Part shown: positions 16,317 through 25,454 of the stretch, piece after piece
Layout of the letters: each line of letters starts with the position of its first letter
Numbering within the stretch: position 1 is the first letter of the stretch
Assembly: GCF_000472705.1 (NCBI RefSeq)
Contig: NZ_AXAE01000030.1
Coordinates: 16,653 to 80,652, forward strand
Direction of reading: 5' to 3'
Source of the DNA: Mesorhizobium erdmanii USDA 3471
Lineage (GTDB): Bacteria; Pseudomonadota; Alphaproteobacteria; Rhizobiales; Rhizobiaceae
DNA length: 64,000 nucleotides
The notes under the pieces: model-generated
The model's database searches: none
What the model was told of the DNA's origin: nothing
The model's input: the letters and a program-made list of their open reading frames with translations, nothing else
Made by a program: the position numbers and the translations under genes

Positions 16317-17633
16317 ATGACCAATGTCGCCTTGACCGGCCTTGCCCGCGATCTCGCCAGCCGTGCCGCCGAGGGCCGCCCGGTGCGCATCGGCGTCATC
16401 GGCTCGGGCGAAATGGGCACCGACCTCGTCACGCAGGGCATGCTGATGCCGGGCATTTCGGTTTGCGCCGTCTCCACACGGCGCCCGCACACCGCGCGCG
16501 AGGCCATTCGCATCGCTTATGGCGACGAAGCGATGGCGGTCGAGGCCGACACCGCATCGAAAGTCACCGCGGCGATCGAGGCGGGAAAGATCGCCGTCAC
16601 CGCCAACGAGATGCTGGTCACAAACCCGCTCATCGACGTCGTCATCGACGCCACCGGCAAGCCGGGCGTCGCCGCCGATTTCGACGTGATGGCGATGGAG
16701 CATGGCAAGCATCTGGTGATGATGAATGTCGAAGCCGATGTCACCATCGGCTGCTATCTCAAACAGCAGGCCGACCGGCTTAGCGTGGTCTATTCGGTCG
16801 GCGCCGGCGACGAACCGTCGAGCTGCATGGAGCTGATCGAGTTCGCGTCCGCGCTCGGCCTGACCATCGTCTCGGCCGGGAAGGGCAAGAACAATCCGCT
16901 CAACCACGATGCCGTGCCCGACGACTATCGTGAGGAAGCGAACCGCCGCAACATGAACCCGCGCATGCTGGTCGAGTTCGTCGACGGCTCCAAAACCATG
17001 GTCGAGATGTGCGCCATCGCCAACGCCACCGGCCTTGTGCCCGACGTGCCCGGCATGCACGGCCCGAGGGCTGACCGCGACGACCTCGTCAAGGTACTTA
17101 TTCCGCGCGCCGATGGCGGGCTGTTGTTGAAGAAGGGCGTCGTCGACTACACCATCGGCAAGGGTGTGGCGCCCGGCATCTTCGTTATCGTCGAGGCGAC
17201 GCATCCGCGCATCATCGAGCGCATGGACGATCTGCATATCGGTCATGGTCCCTATTACAGCCTGTTCCGGCCCTATCATCTGACGTCGCTGGAAGTACCG
17301 TTGACCGCCGCGCGCATCGTGCTGTTCGGCAAGCCCGACATGGTGCCGCTGCCACGGCCGGTCGCCGAGGTCTGCGCGGTGGCCAAGCGCGATCTCGCCG
17401 CCGGCGAGACTTTCGATGCGATTGGCGAGACCTGCTATCGCTCCTGGACCATGACCGTCGGCGAAGCCCGCAGTCGGCGCGCCGTGCCGGTCGGCCTGCT
17501 CGAGGGCGGCAAGGTGCTGAAACCGGTCAGCAAAGGCGAATTGCTGACCACCGACAATGCCGCGCCGGACCAGACGACGAGGCTGTTCGCCTTGCGCCGG
17601 CTGCAGGATGAGATGCTGTACGGGACGAACTGA
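16317..17633 (+). CDS. COG4091-type NAD(P)-dependent oxidoreductase (homoserine-dehydrogenase-like) with C-terminal SAF domain
   Basis: The 438-residue protein opens with a Rossmann motif (GVIGSGEMG, about 26-34) and a homoserine-dehydrogenase-like N-domain. The SAF-like C-terminal region (about 345-420) starts at AVAKRDLAAGETFDAIG. It should oxidise or reduce a hydroxy/oxo intermediate with NAD(P). True homoserine dehydrogenase activity is unlikely because the ACT domain and genomic context are missing. It is divergent from a complete galactitol-type PTS, so the substrate may be a phosphorylated polyol or its product. ATG 16317 is chosen because the Rossmann motif then sits near residue 26; the ribosome site is weak. 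The stop lies three bases from the proC stop, in convergent orientation. Confidence 0.82.
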   Translation: MTNVALTGLARDLASRAAEGRPVRIGVIGSGEMGTDLVTQGMLMPGISVCAVSTRRPHTAREAIRIAYGDEAMAVEADTASKVTAAIEAGKIAVTANEMLVTNPLIDVVIDATGKPGVAADFDVMAMEHGKHLVMMNVEADVTIGCYLKQQADRLSVVYSVGAGDEPSSCMELIEFASALGLTIVSAGKGKNNPLNHDAVPDDYREEANRRNMNPRMLVEFVDGSKTMVEMCAIANATGLVPDVPGMHGPRADRDDLVKVLIPRADGGLLLKKGVVDYTIGKGVAPGIFVIVEATHPRIIERMDDLHIGHGPYYSLFRPYHLTSLEVPLTAARIVLFGKPDMVPLPRPVAEVCAVAKRDLAAGETFDAIGETCYRSWTMTVGEARSRRAVPVGLLEGGKVLKPVSKGELLTTDNAAPDQTTRLFALRRLQDEMLYGTN

Positions 17634-17636
17634 GTT

Positions 17637-18452
17637 TTATTTCCCCAATTCGATTGACCGCAGCCGCGCCGCTTCAACCGCCTGCGTGAGCAGATTGGTC
17701 AGCCGATCCTCGCCCATCAGCACGCCAAGTGCCGCCGCCGTCGTGCCGTTGGGGCTGGTCACCTGCTGGCGCAGCACGCCCGGGTCCTCGCGGCTTTCGG
17801 CAGCCAGCGAGGCGGCGCCATAGACGGTCTGCATGGCGAGCAGCTTGGCGGTCGCCGCCGGCAGGCCCGCCTTCTCGGCGGCCACGGTCATCGCTTCGAT
17901 GAAATGGAAGATATAGGCCGGCCCAGATCCCGATACGGCCGTCACCGCGTCCATCAGGCCTTCATCGTCAATGGTGGCCACTTCGCCGCTTGCCGACAAA
18001 AGGTCGGCGATGAAACGCTTTGTATCGTCGGAGACGAGCCGGTTGGAAAACACCACCATCATGCCCTTGCCGATGGCAGCGGGCGTGTTGGGCATGCAAC
18101 GCGCGATCGGTGCGCGGCTGCCCAGGATTTCCTCGAAAGTGGCGACCGGCGTGCCGGCGGCGATGCTGACGAAGGTGGTGCGGCCATCGCCGAAACGCTT
18201 GTAGGCGGCGGTGACGTCGCGGATCACCTGCGGCTTCACTGCGATGACGACGAGATCGGGCACGGCGCCGGCTGGAATCTCGCTGGCATCCGCTGACGTG
18301 GCGCAGCCAAGCGTTGCAGCGCGCTGGCGTAGATCGGCATTGGGCTCGACCACGAAAACCGTCGATGGTGCAAGCTTGCCGGATTTGAGCCAGCCCGAGA
18401 GCATGGCGTAACCCATATTGCCGCAGCCGGCGAGAACAAGCCTGATCGTCAT
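17637..18452 (-). CDS. proC: Pyrroline-5-carboxylate reductase
   Basis: ProC catalyses the last step of proline synthesis. The 271-residue protein has the N-terminal Rossmann motif (LAGCGNMGYAML), the central ARCMPNTPAAIGKGM and the dimer/active-site signature around TAVSGSGPAYIFHFIEAM, later QQVTSPNGTTAAAL. Length is typical. The ATG follows AGGAGGG. The gene faces the COG4091 gene and its upstream region contains a dispersed repeat. Confidence 0.95.
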   Translation of the reverse strand: MTIRLVLAGCGNMGYAMLSGWLKSGKLAPSTVFVVEPNADLRQRAATLGCATSADASEIPAGAVPDLVVIAVKPQVIRDVTAAYKRFGDGRTTFVSIAAGTPVATFEEILGSRAPIARCMPNTPAAIGKGMMVVFSNRLVSDDTKRFIADLLSASGEVATIDDEGLMDAVTAVSGSGPAYIFHFIEAMTVAAEKAGLPAATAKLLAMQTVYGAASLAAESREDPGVLRQQVTSPNGTTAAALGVLMGEDRLTNLLTQAVEAARLRSIELGK

Positions 18453-18464
18453 TGGAGCCCTCCT

Positions 18465-18566
18465 AGAGCAATTCCAGGATAAAGTGTGTAACGGTTTTCC
18501 GTTCGGAATTGCGTAAAAACAAAGAGTTAGAGCGGTTCGGCGGTTCCATCAAACCCTGATCCGCTC
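18465..18566. repeat. Dispersed intergenic repeat, families A and C joined
   Basis: About 60 bases (starting CAATTCCAGGATAAAGTGTG, ending near AACAAAGAGTTA) recur with few changes at 38665-38726. The following AGAGCGGTTCGGCGGTTCC block recurs at 38830-38868. The first block contains facing CAATTCC and GGAATTG arms, so it can form a hairpin. These look like rhizobial intergenic palindromic repeats. The copy lies between proC and the wzy gene. Confidence 0.75.
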
Positions 18567-18613
18567 CAAGAAGGCCCTGACATAGACGCTCGCGCTTCGC
18601 TGGGGAAGCCCTG

Positions 18614-19948
18614 TCAGGTCGCACGAGAGGGGTTGCGCACCGGGATCGGCCGCAGCGACACCTGCCTCAGGCCAAGCACGCCGAGCACGAAGAACAGCCA
18701 CACCGGATCGCCGCGGTGGAAGAAGAAGCTTTCGAGGAAAGCGTTGAGCGCGGTAAACAGCACCACCATCATGAAGAAGTCGCCGAGAAAGATGTTTTCC
18801 CTGCGCAGCGGGATGCGCATGTAGTCGCGCAGCGGCGCGATGAGGAAGGTGTAGACCGCCACGCAAAGAGCGGGGATGCCCATCAGCACGGCGATGTCGA
18901 GATAGCCGTCATGGCCGTGCACGATGGTCCTGATGTCCCAGGGGCGGTCGAAGGGCTGATCCTGGTTGAGTAGCAGCGGTGTGCCCCAGAAGCTTTCATA
19001 ACCGTAGCCGGTCCATGGCTTCTTCGCCAGCATCGAGCCGGCGAACTCCCATAGCGTCGTGCGCCCGGTATAGGTCATGTCGGGGAAATAAATCGCCGCC
19101 AGATGTTTGACCGGCGGCAGGAAGACGATGCCCAGCGTGCCGACCGCCGTGGCGATGATCGCCAGCGCAAACAGGATCGGTGTGCCGAGCCGCATGCCCA
19201 TCAGGCTCGGCAGCACGACAATCAGGATCGAGAACGGCACCAGGCCGGCGGTGGTCTTGGAGCCGGTGTGCAGCATGAAGATCATCGCCGCGCAGAAGAT
19301 GCCTGCGCCCCACCACCGCTGTCCGCGCCTGTATAGGTAGAGGCCCGCGAAACTGAAGCAGGCCATGATCGGGCCGGCGATGTTCTTGTGGGTGAACACG
19401 CCGCGCCACAGGCCGGCATGTTCCGGCTCCTGGGAGTCGGCCGTGTGCAGCGCTTCGTGCGGAAAGACGATCAGGCCGACATAGGAAAGTCCCATCACCA
19501 CCACCGCGGTGAAGATGATGACTTTGGAGAAGGACTCGGCATCGCGCGGCAGCGCCAGGATGGTCGCCATCGTCAGGATGCCGATCATGGTGAAGGACGC
19601 GGCGCGCATCGCGGAGGGCGGGTCGGTTGCCAGCACCACCGACAGGAAGAAGAAACCCAGCATCAGCACCCAGGACGGGCTGAGCAGCGAGCGCACGATG
19701 CGCGGATCGGCAAAGGCCATCAGCGAAAAGATCGAAACGGCGCCGAGCGAACCGAAGCCGAGCTGGTTGACGATGTCGCCGCCGTCACCGGTGAGTTCGG
19801 CGCCGGCCGGCTGGAACGGCCGAAACGACACCATGATGACGGTGAACAGGAGTGCCGCGATCGCCGTCGCCACGCCGTCGCGGGTGAACGCATCGCTGAG
19901 CGGCGCGCGCTCAGTTTTTCTCGGGCTGGCGATACTGCTCATTGGCAT
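18614..19948 (-). CDS. O-antigen ligase/polymerase-family protein (Wzy/ExoQ-like)
   Basis: This 444-residue polytopic membrane protein has about eleven helices. The Wzy_C-type motif region around GLWRGVFTHKNIAGPIMACF and GYGYESFWG, with a large periplasmic loop (GHDGYLDIAVLMG), fits the O-antigen ligase/polymerase fold. In a Wzx/Wzy/Wzz setting the probable role is polymerising repeat units of a surface polysaccharide in the periplasm. Its start overlaps the end of the upstream glycosyltransferase gene by 38 bases, so the two are translationally linked. Confidence 0.88.
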   Translation of the reverse strand: MPMSSIASPRKTERAPLSDAFTRDGVATAIAALLFTVIMVSFRPFQPAGAELTGDGGDIVNQLGFGSLGAVSIFSLMAFADPRIVRSLLSPSWVLMLGFFFLSVVLATDPPSAMRAASFTMIGILTMATILALPRDAESFSKVIIFTAVVVMGLSYVGLIVFPHEALHTADSQEPEHAGLWRGVFTHKNIAGPIMACFSFAGLYLYRRGQRWWGAGIFCAAMIFMLHTGSKTTAGLVPFSILIVVLPSLMGMRLGTPILFALAIIATAVGTLGIVFLPPVKHLAAIYFPDMTYTGRTTLWEFAGSMLAKKPWTGYGYESFWGTPLLLNQDQPFDRPWDIRTIVHGHDGYLDIAVLMGIPALCVAVYTFLIAPLRDYMRIPLRRENIFLGDFFMMVVLFTALNAFLESFFFHRGDPVWLFFVLGVLGLRQVSLRPIPVRNPSRAT

Positions 19949-20909
19949 ATCCGAATTCGGCCATCACGCGGCCCAGCGCCACATGGACGGGATAGATGGC
20001 GATCGCCGGCGATCCTGTCCGCGCCAGCCGGATCAGGCCGCGAAGCGGCGCGGCGGCAAGCAGCGCCAGGCTCTTCGCCAACACCTTGGCGCCGGCCAGC
20101 GGCGTGCCGGCGCGTTTCTTCTTCTCGACCAGCGTCGAGATGACGCCATTGCGAAGGCTGCGGGCCCGGATCCAGTCGGCTTCGACACGCCGCGCAGGAA
20201 CGGTTTCGCGCACTTGGCCTTCGGCGCACCAGCCGAGCACAAAACCCTTTTGCGCCGATCGGCTGAGAAAATCGGAATCACCGCCGCCCATGAAATTGAA
20301 CCTGAGATCGAGGAAGGGCGGCCCCATGGCGACCAGCACGTTGCGCCCGACAAGGAGATTGCCCGACGAATAGAGCGCCGGTACACGTCCCGTCTCCATG
20401 TAGGGCGGTGCGAAGACCGGGTGCCCGGCCCATTTGGCATGGGCGGGATCGGCGAAGACTGGCACCTGCGGACCGCCGACGATATCGGCGCCGAGCGCTT
20501 CGGCGGCCGTGCACATGCGTTCCAGCCAGTGCGGATCGGCGATCTCGTCATCGTCGATCACCAGCAGATGCCTGAAGTTGGGGAAGTGCAGGATCGCCGT
20601 CTGCCAGCCGGCATTGTAGGCGCTGCAATTGCCGCGCTGATGTGCGATGATGACCATGCCCGGGATTTCGCCGCGCTCGAACAGCGGCAGCACCGCCTTG
20701 GCGCCCTCACGCGCCTCGGCTTCGTTCTCCATGACGATGACGGCAAAGCGTCTGCCGGTCTTCTGTCCGCTAAGCGACGCCAGCGTCTCCAGCACCTGTT
20801 CGGGCCGCTTGAAGGTCGGCAAGGTGACGACCGCTTCGACCGCCTCCACGTCAAGCCGGGGAGACCGTCCGGCGATCGATACCGAACCATCCGATGGCAA
20901 AGGGGTCAT
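19911..20909 (-). CDS. Family 2 glycosyltransferase
   Basis: The 332-residue GT-A transferase begins with VVTLPTFKRPEQVLETLASL, has the donor-binding region around ERGEIPGMVIIAHQRGNCS and the metal-binding stretch LLVIDDDEIADPHWLE. It should add a sugar from a nucleotide donor to the lipid-linked polysaccharide unit on the cytoplasmic face. ATG 20909 is preferred over 20951, since the extra 14 residues look non-conserved. It is the first gene of a leftward pair with the wzy gene and is divergent from three further transferase genes. Confidence 0.88.
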   Translation of the reverse strand: MTPLPSDGSVSIAGRSPRLDVEAVEAVVTLPTFKRPEQVLETLASLSGQKTGRRFAVIVMENEAEAREGAKAVLPLFERGEIPGMVIIAHQRGNCSAYNAGWQTAILHFPNFRHLLVIDDDEIADPHWLERMCTAAEALGADIVGGPQVPVFADPAHAKWAGHPVFAPPYMETGRVPALYSSGNLLVGRNVLVAMGPPFLDLRFNFMGGGDSDFLSRSAQKGFVLGWCAEGQVRETVPARRVEADWIRARSLRNGVISTLVEKKKRAGTPLAGAKVLAKSLALLAAAPLRGLIRLARTGSPAIAIYPVHVALGRVMAEFGYANEQYRQPEKN

Positions 20910-21080
20910 CCGTGTCCAACCACATCCGAGTTGGGGTTCTGGTAGCACCACGGTGATAAGGTTTCGTTAATCACCTTGCGCGGAGAGGTCCGCCCGACGC
21001 GGGCTTTCCGGCGTTGGTTGTGCTCGCTTAATCAAGGGTTCATCGCGCTTTGCTACCGGCTACACCACAGGATAGGTGAG

Positions 21081-22253
21081 ATGCATCTGCTGTTCGTCAC
21101 ATCGATCGTGCCCGACGGTGCTCTCGCCTCGGGCTACGAGATCGCCAATGCTGCGATCATCGCCGCTTTGCGGCGCGCCGGCGCGCGCGTCACGGTCATC
21201 GGCTTCACCTGGCCTGGGAAGGCCGCGGCCGACCCCGACAACACCGTGGTGCTGGGCGCTATCGACGTGCGCACCGAAAGTGCCTCGGCACCGCGGAAGC
21301 TCGCCTGGGTCGGCAAGGCGATGCTTTCGGGCCTCACCTTCGCGTCGGTCAAGCTGCGTGCCGTGTCCGCCCGCGATGTGAAAACCGCCATCCAACAGGC
21401 CGGCCCGTTCGATGGCTATGTGCTGAATTCCGTCCAGTTCGCTGGTGCCTTCGAGAAGCTCTTCGAAGACCGGCCATCGATCTTCGTCGCCCACAATGTC
21501 GAGCATCTCTCGGCGCGGGAGAACGCCGCTGCCGCCGGCAGTCTCTTCCAGCGCCTGCTGTTCCGGCGCGAGGCAAGGCTGCTCGAGGTCGTGGAACAGC
21601 GCCTTTGCCGTCGTGCGCGCTTCGTCTTCACGCTGGCCGGGGAAGACCGTGCGGCGCTTGGCGTCGCCTCCGACGACCGCTCGGCGGTGCTGCCTCTGGT
21701 GACCGGCGCCAAAGCGCCCGCCCACAAAGGTCCGCGCCGGATCGACTGCGACGCGGCATTGATCGGCACCTGGACCTGGCAGCCGAACCGCATCGGCCTC
21801 GACTGGTTTCTGGGCAAGGTCGTGCCGCATCTAAGGCCGGATTTCCGCGTCCGCATCGCCGGCCATATGCCGTCCGGCATCACCTCGACGCATCCGGGCG
21901 TCGAGTTTGTCGGCCGTGTCCCGGATGCCAGGGCGTTCGTCTGCGGCGCGGCGGTCATCCCGCTGATCAGCACCGCCGGCAGCGGCGTGCAACTGAAGAC
22001 CATCGAGACATTCGAACTCGGCCTGCCTTCGGTCGCCACCAGCCGCTCGCTGCGCGGCATCGACCATCGCCCCGGCAATTGCGTCGTCACCGACGATCCG
22101 GCCAACTTCGCCAGGGCCCTGGAGGCCGCAGCGGCCAACGTCCGGGATGTCGATGGCAGCGCGTTCCATCGCCAGCAGGTCACTGCACTCGATGTCGCCA
22201 TCCGGCTCGGCTTGGAAAAACTCGGGACGGTCAGGCGTGAGGTGTTCGCATGA
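21081..22253 (+). CDS. Family 1-like (GT-B) glycosyltransferase
   Basis: The 390-residue GT-B protein has an N-terminal acceptor domain (HLLFVTSIVPDGALASGYEI) and a donor domain with ALIGTWTWQPNRIGLDWFL, RIAGHMPSG and the C-terminal PLISTAGSGVQLKTIETFELGLP. The last matches the usual E-x7-E region that binds the nucleotide sugar. GGTGAG precedes ATG 21081; an in-frame start at 20976 would add 35 unlikely residues. It overlaps the next gene by four bases (ATGA). Confidence 0.87.
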   Translation: MHLLFVTSIVPDGALASGYEIANAAIIAALRRAGARVTVIGFTWPGKAAADPDNTVVLGAIDVRTESASAPRKLAWVGKAMLSGLTFASVKLRAVSARDVKTAIQQAGPFDGYVLNSVQFAGAFEKLFEDRPSIFVAHNVEHLSARENAAAAGSLFQRLLFRREARLLEVVEQRLCRRARFVFTLAGEDRAALGVASDDRSAVLPLVTGAKAPAHKGPRRIDCDAALIGTWTWQPNRIGLDWFLGKVVPHLRPDFRVRIAGHMPSGITSTHPGVEFVGRVPDARAFVCGAAVIPLISTAGSGVQLKTIETFELGLPSVATSRSLRGIDHRPGNCVVTDDPANFARALEAAAANVRDVDGSAFHRQQVTALDVAIRLGLEKLGTVRREVFA

Positions 22254-23029
22254 ACATGCACACCGCCCGCGCCGCGTTCGGGCACGATAACCTGAAGGCG
22301 ATCCTCGGCATCTCGGTGCTCGCCATCCGCTGGGACGACGCGATCGCCCTGCTCACCCGCCTGATCGCCGAGCGGCGCTTCACCAAGGTCAGTTTCCTCA
22401 ACGCCCACAATGCCAACATCGCCTATTCAGACCCGGACTTCGCCGAGGCGCTCGACGATTTCCTCATCCTGCCGGACGGCATCGGCGTCGATCTCGCCGC
22501 CAAGCTTCTCTACGGCGCAGCGTTTCCGGACAATCTCAACGGCACCGATTTCGTGCCGGCCTTCCTGCAGGCTTCGACGAAGCCGCTGACCGTCGGCCTG
22601 CTCGGCGCGACGCGTGTCAATGCCGAGGCGGCGTCGGTCAAGTTGGCCGCACTAGCCGTGCAGCACAATTTCGTGGTCATTCACGATGGCTATTTCTCCT
22701 CCGCGCAGGAGCCGGAGATCATCGGCCGGATCGCGGCGTTGCGGCCCGATATGCTGCTGGTCGCCATGGGCGTGCCGCGCCAGGAACTGTGGATCGCGCG
22801 CCATATCGACGAACGCCATTGCACCATGCCGGTCGCGGTCGGCGCGCTGCTCGATTTTCTGAGCGGCTCGGTGCCGCGCGCGCCGCTTTGGATGCGCCGC
22901 CTGCGCCTGGAATGGCTGTTCCGGCTGGCGGTCGAGCCAGGCCGGCTCTGGCGCCGCTACGTGGTCGGCAATCCCGTCTTCCTGTGGCGGGTCTTCAAGC
23001 AGTGCCTGTCGCGCGGAGAGTTTCGGTGA
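22250..23029 (+). CDS. WecG/TagA/CpsF-family glycosyltransferase
   Basis: The 259-residue protein has the family hallmarks: FLNAHNANIAYSDPDF, LPDGIGVDLAAKLLYG, the GLLGATRVNAEAAS motif and VAMGVPRQELWIARH. Members transfer N-acetylmannosamine-like or glucuronic-type residues to undecaprenyl-linked sugars at the membrane. It overlaps its upstream neighbour by four bases and its downstream neighbour likewise, indicating one rightward operon of three transferase genes. Confidence 0.9.
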   Translation: MNMHTARAAFGHDNLKAILGISVLAIRWDDAIALLTRLIAERRFTKVSFLNAHNANIAYSDPDFAEALDDFLILPDGIGVDLAAKLLYGAAFPDNLNGTDFVPAFLQASTKPLTVGLLGATRVNAEAASVKLAALAVQHNFVVIHDGYFSSAQEPEIIGRIAALRPDMLLVAMGVPRQELWIARHIDERHCTMPVAVGALLDFLSGSVPRAPLWMRRLRLEWLFRLAVEPGRLWRRYVVGNPVFLWRVFKQCLSRGEFR

Positions 23030-23949
23030 ACAAGCGGTTCGTTCCAGACGCTCGTGCCGGCCCGGGTCTGTTGCCGAAGACGCCGACGGCGGCGGTGGTG
23101 ACGGCAAGCTACGCGCCGGACTTCGAGCGTTGCCGCCTGTTGTGCGAGACCCTGGACCGGCATGTCTCCGGCACGGCCCATCATTACATCCTGGTCGAAC
23201 ATCGCGACGTCGCGCTTTTCCGCCAGTTGGAGACAGACCGTCGCACCGTCGTCGACGAGCGCGACCTGCTGCCGCGCTGGCTGCGCGCTTTCGACGATCC
23301 GCTCAGCATCTTTCGCCGGCGCGTCTGGCTCAGCCTGAAGACGCAGCCGCTGCGCGGCTGGCACGTGCAGCAGCTGCGTCGCATCGCCGTCGCGCGGCAT
23401 GCCAGGGAAGACGTTCTGATCTTCTGCGATTCCGACGTCGCTTTCCTGAAGGCGTTCGATTGCGCCGCCTTCTGGCGCGATGGCAAGGCGCGGCTGTTCC
23501 GCCGCGACGGCGCGCTGGCGGATGAGGGGCATGACGAGCATCGCATCTGGTCGCGCAATGCGGGTTCGGCGCTCGGTATCGACCCGTCCCGCACATCGAC
23601 CCACGACTATATTTCGACGCTGATCGCCTGGCGCCGCGACACGGTGCTTTCCATGTGCGGTCAAATCGAGAAGGTGCATGGCCGCGACTGGGTCGAGGTC
23701 GTTGGCGCGGCGCGCAGATTCTCCGAATGCATGATCTATGGCCGCTATGTCGACGATCTGCTGGAGGAAGCGGGCCACTTCCATGGTTCGGAAGAATTCT
23801 GCCGCGTCCACTGGACGGGTGAGGCGCTGTCGGACGACGAGTTCCGCCGCTTCGTTGCCGGAATGGCGCCCGAGCAAGTGGCGATCGGCATGCAATCCTT
23901 CATCGGCACCGATATCGGGCGCATTCGCCGCCTGATCGGATTGGATTAG
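23026..23949 (+). CDS. DUF6492-type putative glycosyltransferase
   Basis: The 307-residue protein has a GT-A-like outline with a DxD-type motif in VLIFCDSDVAFLKAFD and an N-terminal AAVVTASYAPDFERCRLLCE. I recognise it as DUF6492, a family found in polysaccharide clusters and probably a glycosyltransferase; the activity is not demonstrated by sequence alone. The GTG start at 23026 overlaps the previous stop as GTGA, and the upstream in-frame region belongs to the previous gene in another frame. Confidence 0.78.
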   Translation: MNKRFVPDARAGPGLLPKTPTAAVVTASYAPDFERCRLLCETLDRHVSGTAHHYILVEHRDVALFRQLETDRRTVVDERDLLPRWLRAFDDPLSIFRRRVWLSLKTQPLRGWHVQQLRRIAVARHAREDVLIFCDSDVAFLKAFDCAAFWRDGKARLFRRDGALADEGHDEHRIWSRNAGSALGIDPSRTSTHDYISTLIAWRRDTVLSMCGQIEKVHGRDWVEVVGAARRFSECMIYGRYVDDLLEEAGHFHGSEEFCRVHWTGEALSDDEFRRFVAGMAPEQVAIGMQSFIGTDIGRIRRLIGLD

Positions 23950-23961
23950 CCCGCGCCGGAT

Positions 23962-25257
23962 TCAGATCGCCTTCGCCGGCTTGCGCAGTGCCGAATAGGT
24001 CAGCAGCATCGATGCGAGATAGAGCAGCAGGAAGACGATGTTGAGCGACAGCACCAGCTTCGACGTATCGGAGATGGTGGTCAGCACATAGGTCAGCAGC
24101 AGCGCCTTGAGTGCGGCGAGCAGGCCGAGATTGAGCGCCCGCACTGCCGTCTGGCCGCGCGCGAAGAGCAGCTCGGCCTGGTATTCGACCAGATTGCGCA
24201 ATCCCGGAACGCAGATCGCCAGCGCCACCAGGGGGGCGGCCTCGGAGACGTTCCTGCCGAGTGCGTTGGGGAAGAAATGCAGCACGATACCGAGCGCCAG
24301 CAGCGCCAGCGTCGAAACCAGGAAGACGCCGCCCTCGATGCCGCTCTTGACCGCCAGCCGCGACAACAGGTCCGGCGCGCGCATCATGCGCTGCACCAGC
24401 ATCATCGAGAAGGTGCGGATCGGGATTGCCGTCAGGTCGACCAGCCGCATGATGATGGCGTAGATGCCGGCCAGATGCGGGCCGCCGATCGCCAGCACCA
24501 GCAGCTTGTCGAATTCCGATTGCAGGTAGAACAGGATCTCGGCGCCGGCAACATAGAGGGAATCGGCAAGCCGCCGCAGATAGAGCTCGATGCGCAGCCG
24601 TAGTCTTTGGCGCGGGTAGAACCAGCCGAAAGCCAGAACCAGCGAAGCGGCATTGGCACCGATATAGAACCACGACCAGACCCAGATGCTGTGCTGCGCC
24701 CAGAGCATGAACAGCACCGCGCCAAGCGCCCGCAGCGCTGTCGCCAGGATCGCCAGGATCGCGGCGCGGCCGAATTTGCCCAGCCCGTTGTTGACGATCA
24801 GCGCCACCTCCACCGGTCGCCACAGCAGCGCTTCGGCAAACACGATCGCCGAGAACACCGACAGCGGCACGGTCCCGGCGAAGAAGATCAGGTAGACGCC
24901 GAACGAGGCCGCGGCCAGGAGCGGCAGCGAGGCGATGCCGAGCAGCAGGAAGCCGGCGGTGAAGGTACCGATCAGGTTGGGGCGGATGGTGGCGGTACGA
25001 TAGAGCGCCGAGATGAAACCGAAGGCCAGGATGCGCGACAGCATCACGCCGGCCGCCGAAGCGGTGGCGAACATGCCGAATTCTGAGATGGACAAGGTGT
25101 TGGCGAGGGCGATGAAATAGGCGAGCGAAAACACCAATCGCCCGCCGGCGCCGCTGATGGCGGAAAAATAGTCGCGTACCAGCCCCCGTCGCTCGGCCAC
25201 GAAAGTGCCGATCCGGGCGAAAGTGCGCCTTTGCGGTATGCCGCGAGCTTCGGTCAT
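23962..25257 (-). CDS. Wzx-like polysaccharide flippase
   Basis: The 431-residue membrane protein has about twelve helices of the MATE/MVF-type polysaccharide-export fold. It starts with a basic cytosolic segment (FAERRGLVRDYFSAI, about 18-32) and carries the family-like SEFGMFATASAAGVM. It should move lipid-linked repeat units across the inner membrane before polymerisation. It is convergent with the transferase operon (12 bases between stops) and divergent from the wzz-like gene. The fold call is firm; the substrate is inferred from neighbours. Confidence 0.85.
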   Translation of the reverse strand: MTEARGIPQRRTFARIGTFVAERRGLVRDYFSAISGAGGRLVFSLAYFIALANTLSISEFGMFATASAAGVMLSRILAFGFISALYRTATIRPNLIGTFTAGFLLLGIASLPLLAAASFGVYLIFFAGTVPLSVFSAIVFAEALLWRPVEVALIVNNGLGKFGRAAILAILATALRALGAVLFMLWAQHSIWVWSWFYIGANAASLVLAFGWFYPRQRLRLRIELYLRRLADSLYVAGAEILFYLQSEFDKLLVLAIGGPHLAGIYAIIMRLVDLTAIPIRTFSMMLVQRMMRAPDLLSRLAVKSGIEGGVFLVSTLALLALGIVLHFFPNALGRNVSEAAPLVALAICVPGLRNLVEYQAELLFARGQTAVRALNLGLLAALKALLLTYVLTTISDTSKLVLSLNIVFLLLYLASMLLTYSALRKPAKAI

Positions 25258-25454
25258 GTGGCGGAAGCCATAGGCTGGAAAGACTTAACGTGCGGTTCTG
25301 GCGTCCGAATGCCAGGAAATACCCGCGCTTGAGGTTATGAAAAGCTTACGCGCCGGCCGCAAAAATTAACCTTTTGTTTTCCATGCCTGTTTAGCTTGAT
25401 TTAACAAATGGCCGACCGCCGCTGCCAAGCGGCCAAAAGTGAAGCTCCAAGACA

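Noticed and set aside
25366..25380. TTAA-N7-TTTT before the wzz-like gene
   Set aside because: Two bases off consensus; such near matches are expected by chance in AT-rich promoters.
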